This document shows, one piece after another, positions 27,181 to 34,250 of a stretch of DNA of 64,000 nt. The notes below the pieces were generated by a model. The model had not been told where the DNA came from and ran no database searches. It saw nothing but the letters and a program-made list of their open reading frames with translations. Each line of letters begins with the position of its first letter. Position 1 is the first letter of the stretch. The DNA comes from Parvibaculum sp. Its GTDB lineage: Bacteria; Pseudomonadota; Alphaproteobacteria; Parvibaculales; Parvibaculaceae. The DNA lies in NCBI GenBank assembly GCA_030645235.1, contig JAUSMV010000030.1, positions 496,001 through 560,000 of the forward strand. Direction: 5' to 3'. The translations under genes and the position numbers were made by a program.

Positions 27181-28029
27181 TTGACGTCTTATCCGCATGC
27201 TGTCCGCACCGCGCTCGTCCTTTTGACGCTCAGTGTCGCCTTCGCCTCTCCCGCCGCCGCAGACCCCTCGACAGCCACAGTTCGCGGCGATCTTGAGCGC
27301 ATCTCGCTTGGCAATGTCGGCACCTATATTTACGGCATCGACGGACGGATGATTCATCCCTCCCCGCCCATGTATGAAAACCCGATCGAGCTCACGCCCG
27401 GCGCCCACTCACTGCTCATCGGTTTCAATGCCAGCAAATATGCGTTGCTGCCTGCCCGCATCGATGCCAAAGCGGGCGCTTCTTATGTCGCGCGTTTCGA
27501 GCAGACCGGTCAGACCCGTGACGAATTGGTGAGCACGGTCTGGATCGAAGACGCAGCAAGCGGCGAAATCGTCGTCCCCAAGCGCCAGATCTGGCCGGAT
27601 GCAAAACCCGCAATCACCTATGTGCCGCCCGCAAGCGGTGCCACAGCGACTATTCAGGGCAAGGCCACAACGGATCGCATGGGCGCGTCCTTTGCCCGCG
27701 CGGTTGACGGCCTGCCCACAAGCATCGCCGACGTTACCCGCGCCGTGCCCCTGGCGCTCGCCGCCGGTCCGCGCGCACTTCTTATCTCTTTCGCCAGCGA
27801 CAGGATCATTGCCAATCTTCCCGTGATGCTCGACGTGAAGGCAGGCGACCGCTATGTCATCGGCTATGAGATCGATGACAGCCGTTTCTCATCACAGGCC
27901 GCTCCCATTTTCAAATTCTGGGTTGAAAACGCCACGACAAACAAGCGCGTCGTCCCCGAAACCAAGGTGCCTGTGCGCGTGCTCAAATACGATATGGACG
28001 TGAAACCCGCTCACGGTCGCCGGAAATAA
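27181..28029 (+). CDS. Secreted two-repeat protein, paralogue of the lipoprotein at 30.5 kb
   Basis: 282 residues from a TTG at 27181, favoured because GGAG precedes it at seven bases and a signal peptide follows at once (cleavage near AAA-DPS). The mature chain holds two tandem copies of a roughly 110-residue beta-rich module: a T-x-x-G strand, an xDG turn, PGxHxLLI, then DxKAGxxYV and a terminal W-(I/V)-E...PK segment. The same double module forms the lipoprotein at 30480-31460. Function is not recognised. It converges with the Rz1-like gene, leaving seven bases. Confidence 0.7.
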   Translation: MTSYPHAVRTALVLLTLSVAFASPAAADPSTATVRGDLERISLGNVGTYIYGIDGRMIHPSPPMYENPIELTPGAHSLLIGFNASKYALLPARIDAKAGASYVARFEQTGQTRDELVSTVWIEDAASGEIVVPKRQIWPDAKPAITYVPPASGATATIQGKATTDRMGASFARAVDGLPTSIADVTRAVPLALAAGPRALLISFASDRIIANLPVMLDVKAGDRYVIGYEIDDSRFSSQAAPIFKFWVENATTNKRVVPETKVPVRVLKYDMDVKPAHGRRK

Positions 28030-28036
28030 ACAACAG

Positions 28037-28270
28037 CTACCGGCATACAGCCCGCGCCTCCGCGCGCAGGCGTCCGTAATCCGCCATCATCGCTGCCGTC
28101 TCCGATTGCGCGCCGAGCGAGGATATTTCATCGGCGACACGCATTTGTATCTCGGCGGGATAGTCCTGCACGGTGAGGCACGGGCCGTCAGAACGTTCCG
28201 TTGCGCAACCGTTCAATGGCACCAGCACCATCACGAGGAGCAGCAGCGCCTGCTTTGCGTATCGCATCAT
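28037..28270 (-). CDS. Rz1-like outer-membrane spanin lipoprotein
   Basis: A 77-residue lipoprotein: signal peptide with lipobox PLNGC (Cys near residue 21), then a short mature chain with PCLTVQDYP and ending MADYGRLRAEARAVCR. The spaced Tyr/Pro motif and the DYxxLRxxxRAC tail recall Rz1-type o-spanins of phages. It starts inside the 67-residue membrane gene in another frame (83 bases shared), the classical nested Rz/Rz1 arrangement. It would link to the inner-membrane partner and fuse the membranes at lysis. Confidence 0.65.
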   Translation of the reverse strand: MMRYAKQALLLLVMVLVPLNGCATERSDGPCLTVQDYPAEIQMRVADEISSLGAQSETAAMMADYGRLRAEARAVCR

Positions 28271-28391
28271 CTCTCTCCCTCAAATGCTCAAGCGCCGCCA
28301 GCCGCGCGCGATCCCGCGCCCACATGTAAGCCACGACGCTCGTGCCGAGTTCCGCCAGCAGCGCAATGAGTTTGCCGACAAGATCAATCAC
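28188..28391 (-). CDS. Rz-like inner-membrane protein
   Basis: A 67-residue protein with one N-terminal transmembrane helix (about residues 4-24) followed by a charged, probably coiled-coil periplasmic segment (ARDRARLAALEHLRERDD) and a short tail ending IERLRNGTF. Its start overlaps the holin stop by four bases (ATGA), and its 3' part overlaps the Rz1-like gene in a different frame. It is shorter than lambda Rz, so it may be a reduced i-spanin; the assignment rests on gene order, nesting and topology. Confidence 0.55.
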   Translation of the reverse strand: MIDLVGKLIALLAELGTSVVAYMWARDRARLAALEHLRERDDAIRKAGAAAPRDGAGAIERLRNGTF

Positions 28392-28753
28392 GAGGCCGCA
28401 TCCGCACGCGCCTGCAAGCGCGCTTCGATCATGCGCGTCAGATGCTCGCCCGAAAGGCCCAGCGCTTTCACGGCGTCGGGCACCTGCACCAGCACATAGT
28501 TCGCCGCATCCGCTACCAGCTCGCTCTTCGTCTCAACCGTCATCCTCTTGCCACCCAGCGCCGTCAACCGCGCCGAGGCAAAAGCAATGCCCATAGCGAG
28601 CGCCTTGTCGAGGATCACACCCAGTTCGCCGTCGCGCTTTGCTTTGAGCCAGCCGCAAACTTTCGCAACCGCCAGCGATCCGAGCGCCGTCAGCGTGGCC
28701 AGAAGCAACTCATTCACCAGCGGCAGCAGCGCACCAAAATCAATGTCATGCAT
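28388..28753 (-). CDS. Holin, LLH-type
   Basis: 121 residues from the ATG at 28753, preceded by AAAGGAAA. A single N-terminal transmembrane helix (about residues 8-30, LVNELLLATLTALGSLAVAK) is followed by a helical soluble region with the pattern of the LLH holin family: ILDKALAMGIAFASAR, ANYVLVQVPDAVKALGLSGEHL and a terminal EARLQAR. It would open the inner membrane for the GTA lysis enzyme and trigger the spanins encoded directly after it. In R. capsulatus the GTA holin is encoded away from the structural cluster. Confidence 0.75.
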   Translation of the reverse strand: MHDIDFGALLPLVNELLLATLTALGSLAVAKVCGWLKAKRDGELGVILDKALAMGIAFASARLTALGGKRMTVETKSELVADAANYVLVQVPDAVKALGLSGEHLTRMIEARLQARADAAS

Positions 28754-28772
28754 CGTCGTTTCCTTTCGCCAT

Positions 28773-28806
28773 AAAAAACGCCCCCCATTTTTCAATGGAG
28801 AGCGTT
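28773..28806 (-). terminator. Strong intrinsic terminator inside the insert
   Basis: On the minus strand AACGCTCTCCAT pairs fully with ATGGGGGGCGTT (two G-U pairs) around a TGAAAA loop and is followed by a T run. It lies between the lipoprotein gene ending at 28849 and the holin starting at 28753, so transcripts from upstream should stop before the lysis genes unless antitermination occurs. Confidence 0.8.
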
Positions 28807-28848
28807 TGTCTCTTTAAGTTTAGGCCTGCCTGTGCAGGCCCGCATTCG

Positions 28849-29505
28849 TTACTCGGACGGCATCGCTTGCGACACGACCTTCACTCTTCCGCCATAGGAA
28901 TAAGTGAGGTTCTGCACAGTCTCGCTCGCGGTGTTCAGTGTCATCGCATAATACACACCGCTGGATGTTACACCCGACGACGTATTTTGATGCGTCATGC
29001 CGGTGATGCGTTGCTCGTCGGTGCCGACGCCCTTGGCATCAGTCCCCACCATGAGATAACGCTCGCCGGGTTGCACACGCAAACGCCCCGCCAATACGGC
29101 ACCCCGAAACATGAAACGTTTGCGGTCGAATTCACGCAACAGCTTTCCGTTCGCATCCAGCAGCAGAAGACGCGGCGAAAAAATCGACGATCCCTGAGGA
29201 TAGCTTTCCACCGTCAGAATGTACTCATATCCCGGCTCCGGCAGAGCCACGACACCGTAGAGGCTCTTTGATCCGTCCGGATGAAGGTAGCAGGATGCTC
29301 CTTCATTGATATTCATATCAATGGCTTTTGCATCTTCCGGGTCAAAAGCCAGTGGTGTCGGATTACCGACATTGATATTCGCCGCACATGCCTTGGTTTG
29401 CGGCAAGGCGAGAATAGGCATCACAGGATCACGCTTGGCACAACCACCAAGGATCGCACCAAACACGATAAGCGATATAAATGTGAAGCGCGCACAGCTC
29501 TTCAT
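28849..29505 (-). CDS. Predicted lipoprotein, function unknown
   Basis: A 218-residue lipoprotein with lipobox ILGGC (Cys near 22). The mature chain is beta-rich, with a central segment of the kind SPRLLLLDANGKLLREFDR followed by RLRVQPGERYLMVGTD. This faintly recalls MalM-type periplasmic proteins, but I would not assign the family. It overlaps the preceding lipoprotein gene by four bases and is followed by a strong terminator, so the two form their own operon inside the GTA cluster. Confidence 0.65.
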   Translation of the reverse strand: MKSCARFTFISLIVFGAILGGCAKRDPVMPILALPQTKACAANINVGNPTPLAFDPEDAKAIDMNINEGASCYLHPDGSKSLYGVVALPEPGYEYILTVESYPQGSSIFSPRLLLLDANGKLLREFDRKRFMFRGAVLAGRLRVQPGERYLMVGTDAKGVGTDEQRITGMTHQNTSSGVTSSGVYYAMTLNTASETVQNLTYSYGGRVKVVSQAMPSE

Positions 29506-30269
29506 TGTATCAACTGGACGATCGCTGTCGTCGATGCCTTAAACGCTACGTCGAGCCCCTCGGCTGTCTTCTTCGGATCTCTCGTCACGTCCGCAAAATC
29601 AGGAAAGACGTAAGCCGGATCGGGCGGCAGGGTCACGACATTCTTGGGGTTGTTCAGCGCATTGTAGTAAATGCGATCCTCCATCAGCACGCTTCCGTCC
29701 GAAGGTTTGACCAATCGGCAACCCAGATAGACAAACGGACGATAAGGCGCTGAGCCGACAACACCGGCCGAGATATAGCCGTAGTGGTACACAGTATCGA
29801 GATAGGCATCCACACCCGAGGCCGAGACTTCAAGATAGGACTTCTTAAAGTCTGACTGATCGGTTCGTGCCACGGGAACATCGACGACTTTATACCCGCG
29901 TGCTTCCAGCGATGCTTTCAGGTCGGCAAGATATTTTGCACGTGCATCATAATTTTGACCATTCAACAGCGCTTTAAGATCACTTTCACGCGATTCCTGC
30001 ATACCGGCGTCAATGATCGCTCCGATCAGGCCGAAGCTCTGGCCCACTGTCGTGGCGAGAATGGCACGCGGCTCTGCCGATGTGCCAGGCGTCAGGATAC
30101 CGATGGTCTTGATTTTACCGGCTTGAGTGCTGTCGAAAGGCACAGCAGTCGGCCCGCTTACACAACCCGACACACAAAGCATCACCATTGCGGCCAACAG
30201 GCCGCGTACACCAAATGTCATTGAGACCCCCATCTCACCCCGCGCCGCCTGAGCACCCCCCACGGGCAA
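29502..30269 (-). CDS. Predicted lipoprotein, function unknown
   Basis: About 240-255 residues depending on the start; the Met at about residue 14-17 (GVSMTFGVRGLLAAM) directly before the hydrophobic stretch is the most likely. Lipobox CVSGC. The mature protein is an alpha/beta-like sequence without recognised domain (KIKTIGILTPG, LEARGYKVVDVPVAR, RPFVYLGCRLVKPSDG), similar in layout to envelope lipoproteins that assemble on the outer membrane. Its 5' region is AT-rich and shared with the divergent paralogous lipoprotein gene. Confidence 0.65.
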   Translation of the reverse strand: MPVGGAQAARGEMGVSMTFGVRGLLAAMVMLCVSGCVSGPTAVPFDSTQAGKIKTIGILTPGTSAEPRAILATTVGQSFGLIGAIIDAGMQESRESDLKALLNGQNYDARAKYLADLKASLEARGYKVVDVPVARTDQSDFKKSYLEVSASGVDAYLDTVYHYGYISAGVVGSAPYRPFVYLGCRLVKPSDGSVLMEDRIYYNALNNPKNVVTLPPDPAYVFPDFADVTRDPKKTAEGLDVAFKASTTAIVQLIQ

Positions 30270-30479
30270 CAGACTCAGCGCGTATCAGGCTGCCACTACA
30301 AATCAAACGGCTCGCCCGCGCAATAGTCCAAAAGAAAAGATAATCCGCATAAATACACATTTTCAAAATCATCGCTCTAAAAGACATATTTATTACGCGG
30401 ACACTCTGTACCCATCGACAGGCTTTACTTTCTTCAACTAAAGTTGCCGCAAAACGAGCACTCACATTCAGGATCAGCA
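30270..30479. promoter_or_regulatory. AT-rich divergent promoter region in the insert
   Basis: 210 bases separate the outward-reading lipoprotein genes at 30269 (minus) and 30480 (plus). It is noticeably AT-richer than the surrounding GTA genes, especially 30340-30400. It must contain promoters for both directions; no specific operator was recognised. Confidence 0.45.
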
Positions 30480-31460
30480 ATGCCGCGCACTGTCGTCGCC
30501 AAACTTGTCCTTCTCGCTGTCATCGCGTCGCTCGCGGCTTGCGCGAAGCAGATCGACCCCAAAACGCTATCGGAAGCCACAGTGTCAGACTATGTGCCAC
30601 CCAAAGTAGTCACAAGCGACATGGCAACGATCAAAGGCGTCTACACCCAAACTCCAGATATTTTTGGCGCGAGAGTTTCCACCACCTTCTTGGTGGCGAT
30701 AGATGGAAAGTTCCACGCTGATCCGGATGATCACTCCGCCCTCCCTGTTCCTTCGGGCAAGCACATGGTGGCCATTGGTGTGTCACTCGAGAGCGGATCT
30801 GCAATGGTTCCGGCTTATGTCGATCTCAAACCCGGTCGCTCCTATGTCATCAAGTATGAGAATACTGGCCTGACGCTGAACTCGATCAACAAAATTGGTC
30901 CGGATAAAACGCTTTGGATCGAAGATGAAAAATCGGGCGAAATTATCTCACCAAAAATTGCATCCAATATCTATGACAGCAACAACCGCTATATTGCTCC
31001 TGCCGGTTCCACATCCACTATCACCGGTTCCACCAACGGAGAGCTCCTCGACAAAATTGTCGCCTATACGCAAATGGTTGATGGCTTTGTCGTCGATGGC
31101 GATGGTCGGGCTTCAGTTATGGAAGGAGAGGACGGACGACCTGAATATGCTGTTCCGCTCGCACCTGGTCGCCATGGTCTTGCTCTCAGAGTGGCATACG
31201 GTACCACGTACTGTACATTTCCGATGATGTTCGATGTAAAGCCAAAAACGAGTTACGTGGTCAGGTTTGAAGAACCTCAAGACAAACTCTCCGAAGGCCA
31301 TCTCACCTCAGTACTTCCGTTCTGGATCGAGGAAGCCTCAACAGGTGTAATCGCCTATCCCAAAGTTGATCTCATCTTTTCCGTCGGTAAAAAATTCACG
31401 CCCGAACAACTCGGCCAACCCGCGACACCTCCCGCAACGCCCGCCACAGCTCCAAAGTAA
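30480..31460 (+). CDS. Two-repeat lipoprotein, paralogue of the secreted protein at 27.2 kb
   Basis: 326 residues from the ATG at 30480, with AGGA before it. Lipobox SLAAC (Cys near 20). The mature part holds two copies of the same module as the protein at 27181-28029: T-I-x-G, IDGKFHADP, PSGKHMVAIGV, VDLKPGRSYVIKYENTG, then WIEDEKSGEIISPK; second copy with VDGFVVDG, PGRHGLALRV, FDVKPKTSYVVRFEEP, FWIEEASTGVIAYPK. Ends with an Ala/Pro/Thr-rich tail. It converges on the tail chaperone gene with six bases between. Function unknown. Confidence 0.7.
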   Translation: MPRTVVAKLVLLAVIASLAACAKQIDPKTLSEATVSDYVPPKVVTSDMATIKGVYTQTPDIFGARVSTTFLVAIDGKFHADPDDHSALPVPSGKHMVAIGVSLESGSAMVPAYVDLKPGRSYVIKYENTGLTLNSINKIGPDKTLWIEDEKSGEIISPKIASNIYDSNNRYIAPAGSTSTITGSTNGELLDKIVAYTQMVDGFVVDGDGRASVMEGEDGRPEYAVPLAPGRHGLALRVAYGTTYCTFPMMFDVKPKTSYVVRFEEPQDKLSEGHLTSVLPFWIEEASTGVIAYPKVDLIFSVGKKFTPEQLGQPATPPATPATAPK

Positions 31461-31466
31461 CGGGAT

Positions 31467-31655
31467 TCAATCCGGAAATCTCTGCGCAAGCGACGAGAGC
31501 GATGCCCGCGTCATCCCCTCTCCGCTTGCGCCCGCCCCCGCGCCTTTCGCCGCCGCGCTGAGTTCGCGCAGTGTCATACGCCAAAACGCATCCGGTGGAA
31601 GCCGCAACTGACCAAGCCCAAGCTCCATCGCGCGGGCCCATGGGAAGCGTGTCAC
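31467..31655 (-). CDS. Tail assembly chaperone (RcGTA g10.1 type)
   Basis: A 62-residue protein. FPWARAMELGLGQLRLPPDAFWRMTLRELSAA (cut here for length it reads as WARAMELGLGQLRL then PDAFWRMTLREL) is the signature of the small Phage_TAC_6/TIGR02216 proteins that follow g10 in GTA clusters. Start overlaps the g10 stop by four bases (ATGA). It is the last gene before the insert. Confidence 0.85.
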   Translation of the reverse strand: MTRFPWARAMELGLGQLRLPPDAFWRMTLRELSAAAKGAGAGASGEGMTRASLSSLAQRFPD

Positions 31656-31975
31656 GCCTCATCCCCGCTGAATGTGGCGGTCAGTAAATCCGCGACGATG
31701 GCGATATAGCCCGCCGCGCCGCCCGCCACACTCATCTGCGCCACATCATCGTCGCTCACTTTCGCGCCCGCGCCGCGCAAGCCCGCGCCGATCACGCGGA
31801 TCGCATCGCGCGCACTGATACGCCCCGTCTCAAAGCGTGTCGCCAGCACCAGCATGTCTTCACCGCCGAATGCGTCTTCAAGTTCAGCGAGAGCGCCGAG
31901 TGTCAGCACCAGCACGCGCCGCTCCCCGCCAAGCTCTGCTTCAATTTCACCGCGATGCCGGTTGACCATTTTCAC
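31652..31975 (-). CDS. GTA g10-family tail protein
   Basis: A 107-residue protein with the GTA-gp10 pattern: NRHRGEIEAELGGERRVLVL, then LGALAELEDAFGGEDMLVLA and ARDAIRVIGAGLRGAG. In phages the matching gene is a tail chaperone-like or tube-associated protein. Four-base ATGA overlaps on both sides place it firmly in the tail operon. Confidence 0.85.
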   Translation of the reverse strand: MKMVNRHRGEIEAELGGERRVLVLTLGALAELEDAFGGEDMLVLATRFETGRISARDAIRVIGAGLRGAGAKVSDDDVAQMSVAGGAAGYIAIVADLLTATFSGDEA

Positions 31976-32385
31976 ATCGCCGTAAAGGTCAGCGCGCCCG
32001 CGCTTTCCAGCGCCAGATCGAATGTCACCTCGCCGTCATGCTCGCCTGCATATTCAAGCGCCGTGATCTGAAAGGCGCCCGCCACCGTGCCGAAATCGGG
32101 AATGATGACCTGCCAATTTTTGATCGCCGCATCAAAGAACACCTGCCGCATATCGGCGTCCGATGCGCTATCCCGGAAAATCCCGCGCCCTGCAATGCTT
32201 GCCATGCGCATGCCCGCGCCCGCCAACAGCTCGCGCCATTGCCCGCTTGATTCAGCATTGGTCACATCAACGCTGCGCGCATTGAACGAGACCGAGCGCG
32301 CGCGCAGCCCTGCCACGGTCACAAAACTTCCCGATCCCGCCGCATCGAGTTTGATGAGCAGGTCTTTGCCTTTCTGAGCGGCCAT
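31972..32385 (-). CDS. Major tail tube protein, TP901-1 family (RcGTA g9 type)
   Basis: A 137-residue protein starting AAQKGKDLLIKLDAAGSG, with SFNARSVDVTNAESSGQWREL and ending in beta strands, the TP901-1/GTA major tail protein pattern. It polymerises into hexameric rings to make the tube. Overlaps g10 by four bases. Confidence 0.9.
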   Translation of the reverse strand: MAAQKGKDLLIKLDAAGSGSFVTVAGLRARSVSFNARSVDVTNAESSGQWRELLAGAGMRMASIAGRGIFRDSASDADMRQVFFDAAIKNWQVIIPDFGTVAGAFQITALEYAGEHDGEVTFDLALESAGALTFTAM

Positions 32386-32393
32386 GATCGTTC

Positions 32394-32819
32394 CTATTCA
32401 CTTAAGGGTTCAGTGACAGCGCGAAAGCGGATCGTGCCGCGCCAGGTTGCGCCATCGCTTTCGCGTCGCGTCTCGGCGCTTTGAAAACGCATATTGATGA
32501 GCGCGAAGCCGTCAAGCGTCAGCTCTGCGTCATGCAGCGCGCGATGCACCGCGCCCATGATGGCCTTGGCTTCCGCGCGCCCGCCGCTGCGTGAATAGAC
32601 ATTCAGGCTGAGCCAGTGCTCGCGGCCCTCCGCCTCTCCCGCACTCCAGTCGTCAACCTGCGCTTCGCCAAGCGTGAGATAGGGAAAGCCCGTATCGCCC
32701 GGCACCGCGTCATAGATGCGCGACCCCACAAACTCGCTGACGCCCGCATCTGTCGTCAGGCATTCAAAAATCGCTTTCTGTAGTGCAAGGTCCGCGTCGC
32801 TCGCAAAATCAAAGCTCAT
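32394..32819 (-). CDS. DUF3168 tail terminator (RcGTA g8 type)
   Basis: 141 residues from the ATG at 32819, which overlaps the preceding stop as ATGA; a longer frame upstream lies inside the neighbour. ALQKAIFECLTTDA, then VPGDTGFPYLTLGEAQ and SLNVYSRSGGRAEAKAIMGA are diagnostic of DUF3168. It caps the tail tube at the head-proximal end. Confidence 0.9.
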   Translation of the reverse strand: MSFDFASDADLALQKAIFECLTTDAGVSEFVGSRIYDAVPGDTGFPYLTLGEAQVDDWSAGEAEGREHWLSLNVYSRSGGRAEAKAIMGAVHRALHDAELTLDGFALINMRFQSAETRRESDGATWRGTIRFRAVTEPLSE

Positions 32820-33139
32820 GCCACGCCTCCTTCCGCGCGGATCTCGAGCCAACGTCTGCGCCCGTCTGTGTCGCGCAGATTGCGGATGTTGAGCACCTCA
32901 CCGCGCCGGATGAGCCGCATGTCGGCGCGCAGATCATCGCGAAAACGGATCGTCACATTATATGGGAGGCGCGCCTCAATGCGTTCGGCCAGCGTCACCT
33001 CCGCGCCGCTGAGCGCCTGCACATTGGCCCACACCGTGGCGAGCGCCGCCCATGTCACCACCTCGCCGCCTGCGCCGTCGCTCACGCGTGAGCGCGCTTC
33101 GATCGTCACGCGCTCGCGCAAATCGCCCGCGCCGCTCAC
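32816..33139 (-). CDS. Head closure/head-tail adaptor protein (RcGTA g7 type)
   Basis: A 107-residue protein with LRERVTIEARSRVSDGAGGE, WANVQALSGAE and IRFRDDLRADMRLIRRGEVL, the standard phage head-tail joining family. Overlaps both neighbours by four bases. Confidence 0.9.
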   Translation of the reverse strand: MSGAGDLRERVTIEARSRVSDGAGGEVVTWAALATVWANVQALSGAEVTLAERIEARLPYNVTIRFRDDLRADMRLIRRGEVLNIRNLRDTDGRRRWLEIRAEGGVA

Positions 33140-33696
33140 AGATGGAGCCTCAGATAAGGCGCGATAAGCGCCGAGACGGTGAAGGGCAATTCATCCCCAT
33201 GCGGGCCAAGGCTCACCGGCTCGCGATACTCAAACCAATGAGCAGCAAGCAGCAGGATCGCCAGACGCAAAGGTTCAGGCACATCGCCCGCCGCGCCATA
33301 GCCTGCAACCACATCAATATAAATGCCGCCGATGCGCCGCGTGGGCGCTGGCCAGACAATCGACGGCAGCAGGCGCGCCCTCTCCCCCAACGCCGTTTCA
33401 TAATCCGTCGCGGCAAGGACGCGCGGGCCCTCTGCATCATTCATGGTCACAGAAGTCACCGCGCTCACAGGCGCAATCGGTAAAAAGACAGCGCCCGCGG
33501 GCCATGCATTCAAAATCAGCCGCCAGCTCTGCGTGATGAAGGCCCGCCGCGTGCGTCCCTCCAGCGCCGCGCGGGCGGCAACGAGAAACGCATTGAGCAA
33601 ATCATCTTCATCATGCGCATCCAGCCGCAAATGCGCGCGGGCCTGGTCGAGCGTGACAGGCTCACTCACCGGCCCGCTCAGGAGCATCAATGTCAT
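33136..33696 (-). CDS. Head-tail connector (RcGTA g6 type)
   Basis: About 186 residues from the ATG at 33696, with GGTGA before it; an in-frame ATG at 33711 lacks a ribosome site. PVTLDQARAHLRLDAHDEDDLL and the following helix AFLVAARAALEGRTRRAF define the phage connector family. The gene sits just after a strong terminator, so its expression relative to the capsid may be reduced or conditional. Confidence 0.88.
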   Translation of the reverse strand: MTLMLLSGPVSEPVTLDQARAHLRLDAHDEDDLLNAFLVAARAALEGRTRRAFITQSWRLILNAWPAGAVFLPIAPVSAVTSVTMNDAEGPRVLAATDYETALGERARLLPSIVWPAPTRRIGGIYIDVVAGYGAAGDVPEPLRLAILLLAAHWFEYREPVSLGPHGDELPFTVSALIAPYLRLHL

Positions 33697-33792
33697 GTCG
33701 TCACCATCCATGAATAAAGAGAAATGCCGCTCCGGCCCGCCGAGGGGCCACGGGGCCGGAGCGGCGATGCCCCGTCGTCGTAGGACGACAGG

Positions 33793-33818
33793 AAAAAAAC
33801 CCGCCGTCAGGCGACGGG
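33793..33818 (-). terminator. Intrinsic terminator within the GTA cluster, after the decoration gene
   Basis: On the minus strand CCCGTCG and CGGCGGG pair (one G-U) around CCTGA and are followed by seven T. The TGA stop of the upstream gene forms part of the loop. A second palindrome follows (GCTCCGGCCC/GGGCCGGAGC, about 33729-33763). It divides highly needed capsid genes from connector and tail genes. Confidence 0.8.
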
Positions 33819-34238
33819 CTTCACATGGGCTGTGCTGAGAATGGCGAGCGCCGAAACCGGCGTGCCGTTTGTATGTGTACCCGTCAGCACCAGCGACACG
33901 CGGCTATAGCGCGCATTGCCCGCATAGCCGATGCGGTATTCCTTCTGCGCCGTGCCGGCTGAATCGACGGTGGCGAAATAGCCGCTCGCGTCCACCGGCC
34001 CGCCGTTCACAGCCTTGGCGTCCGTGACAGCGGCCCAGTTGCTGCCGTCTTCGGAATGTTCGAGTTTGACGTCAAACTTCTTCGAGCCCGACAGCGTGTC
34101 GCCGCTCGCGCCGAACTGGACGATATGCTCGACGCTCTCAAAGCCCTGCCGGTCCACCGGCGCGCCGGAGCGGGCACCCGTGGTGACAGCCGGATCAAGC
34201 GTCTGCACAGTTTTCAATCGTGAATGAATGTCTCTCAT
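33807..34238 (-). CDS. Putative capsid decoration/structural protein
   Basis: A 143-residue beta-rich protein directly downstream of the capsid gene (12-base gap). QFGASGDTLSGSKKFDVKLE, SNWAAVTDAKAV and RYSRVSLVLTGTHTNGTPVS are typical of small phage structural proteins with a jelly-roll or Ig-like fold. RcGTA itself has no gene at this position. High-level expression with the capsid, before a terminator, suggests a decoration role; this is inference. Confidence 0.65.
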   Translation of the reverse strand: MRDIHSRLKTVQTLDPAVTTGARSGAPVDRQGFESVEHIVQFGASGDTLSGSKKFDVKLEHSEDGSNWAAVTDAKAVNGGPVDASGYFATVDSAGTAQKEYRIGYAGNARYSRVSLVLTGTHTNGTPVSALAILSTAHVKPVA

Positions 34239-34250
34239 AGGCGGCCCTCC

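Larger units (their letters stand above)
27130..31466. other. Insert inside the GTA cluster: lysis cassette and secreted proteins
   Basis: Between the tail chaperone gene (g10.1 type) and the tape-measure gene (g11 type), adjacent in RcGTA, lie about 4.3 kb with seven genes. Two run on the plus strand at the edges and encode paralogous secreted proteins; five run on the minus strand: two lipoproteins, a holin and a nested Rz/Rz1-like pair. Parts, notably 30270-30480, are clearly more AT-rich than the GTA genes. No transposase, integrase or direct repeat was seen at the borders. Confidence 0.75.

Noticed and set aside
28849-29505. Assignment of the insert lipoprotein to the MalM family
   Set aside because: Only a vague pattern similarity; no maltose genes nearby and no defining motif can be shown.
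30270-30479. Possible att-like or transposon ends at the insert
   Set aside because: No direct repeats or terminal inverted repeats were found at the borders of the insert, and no recombinase gene lies within it.
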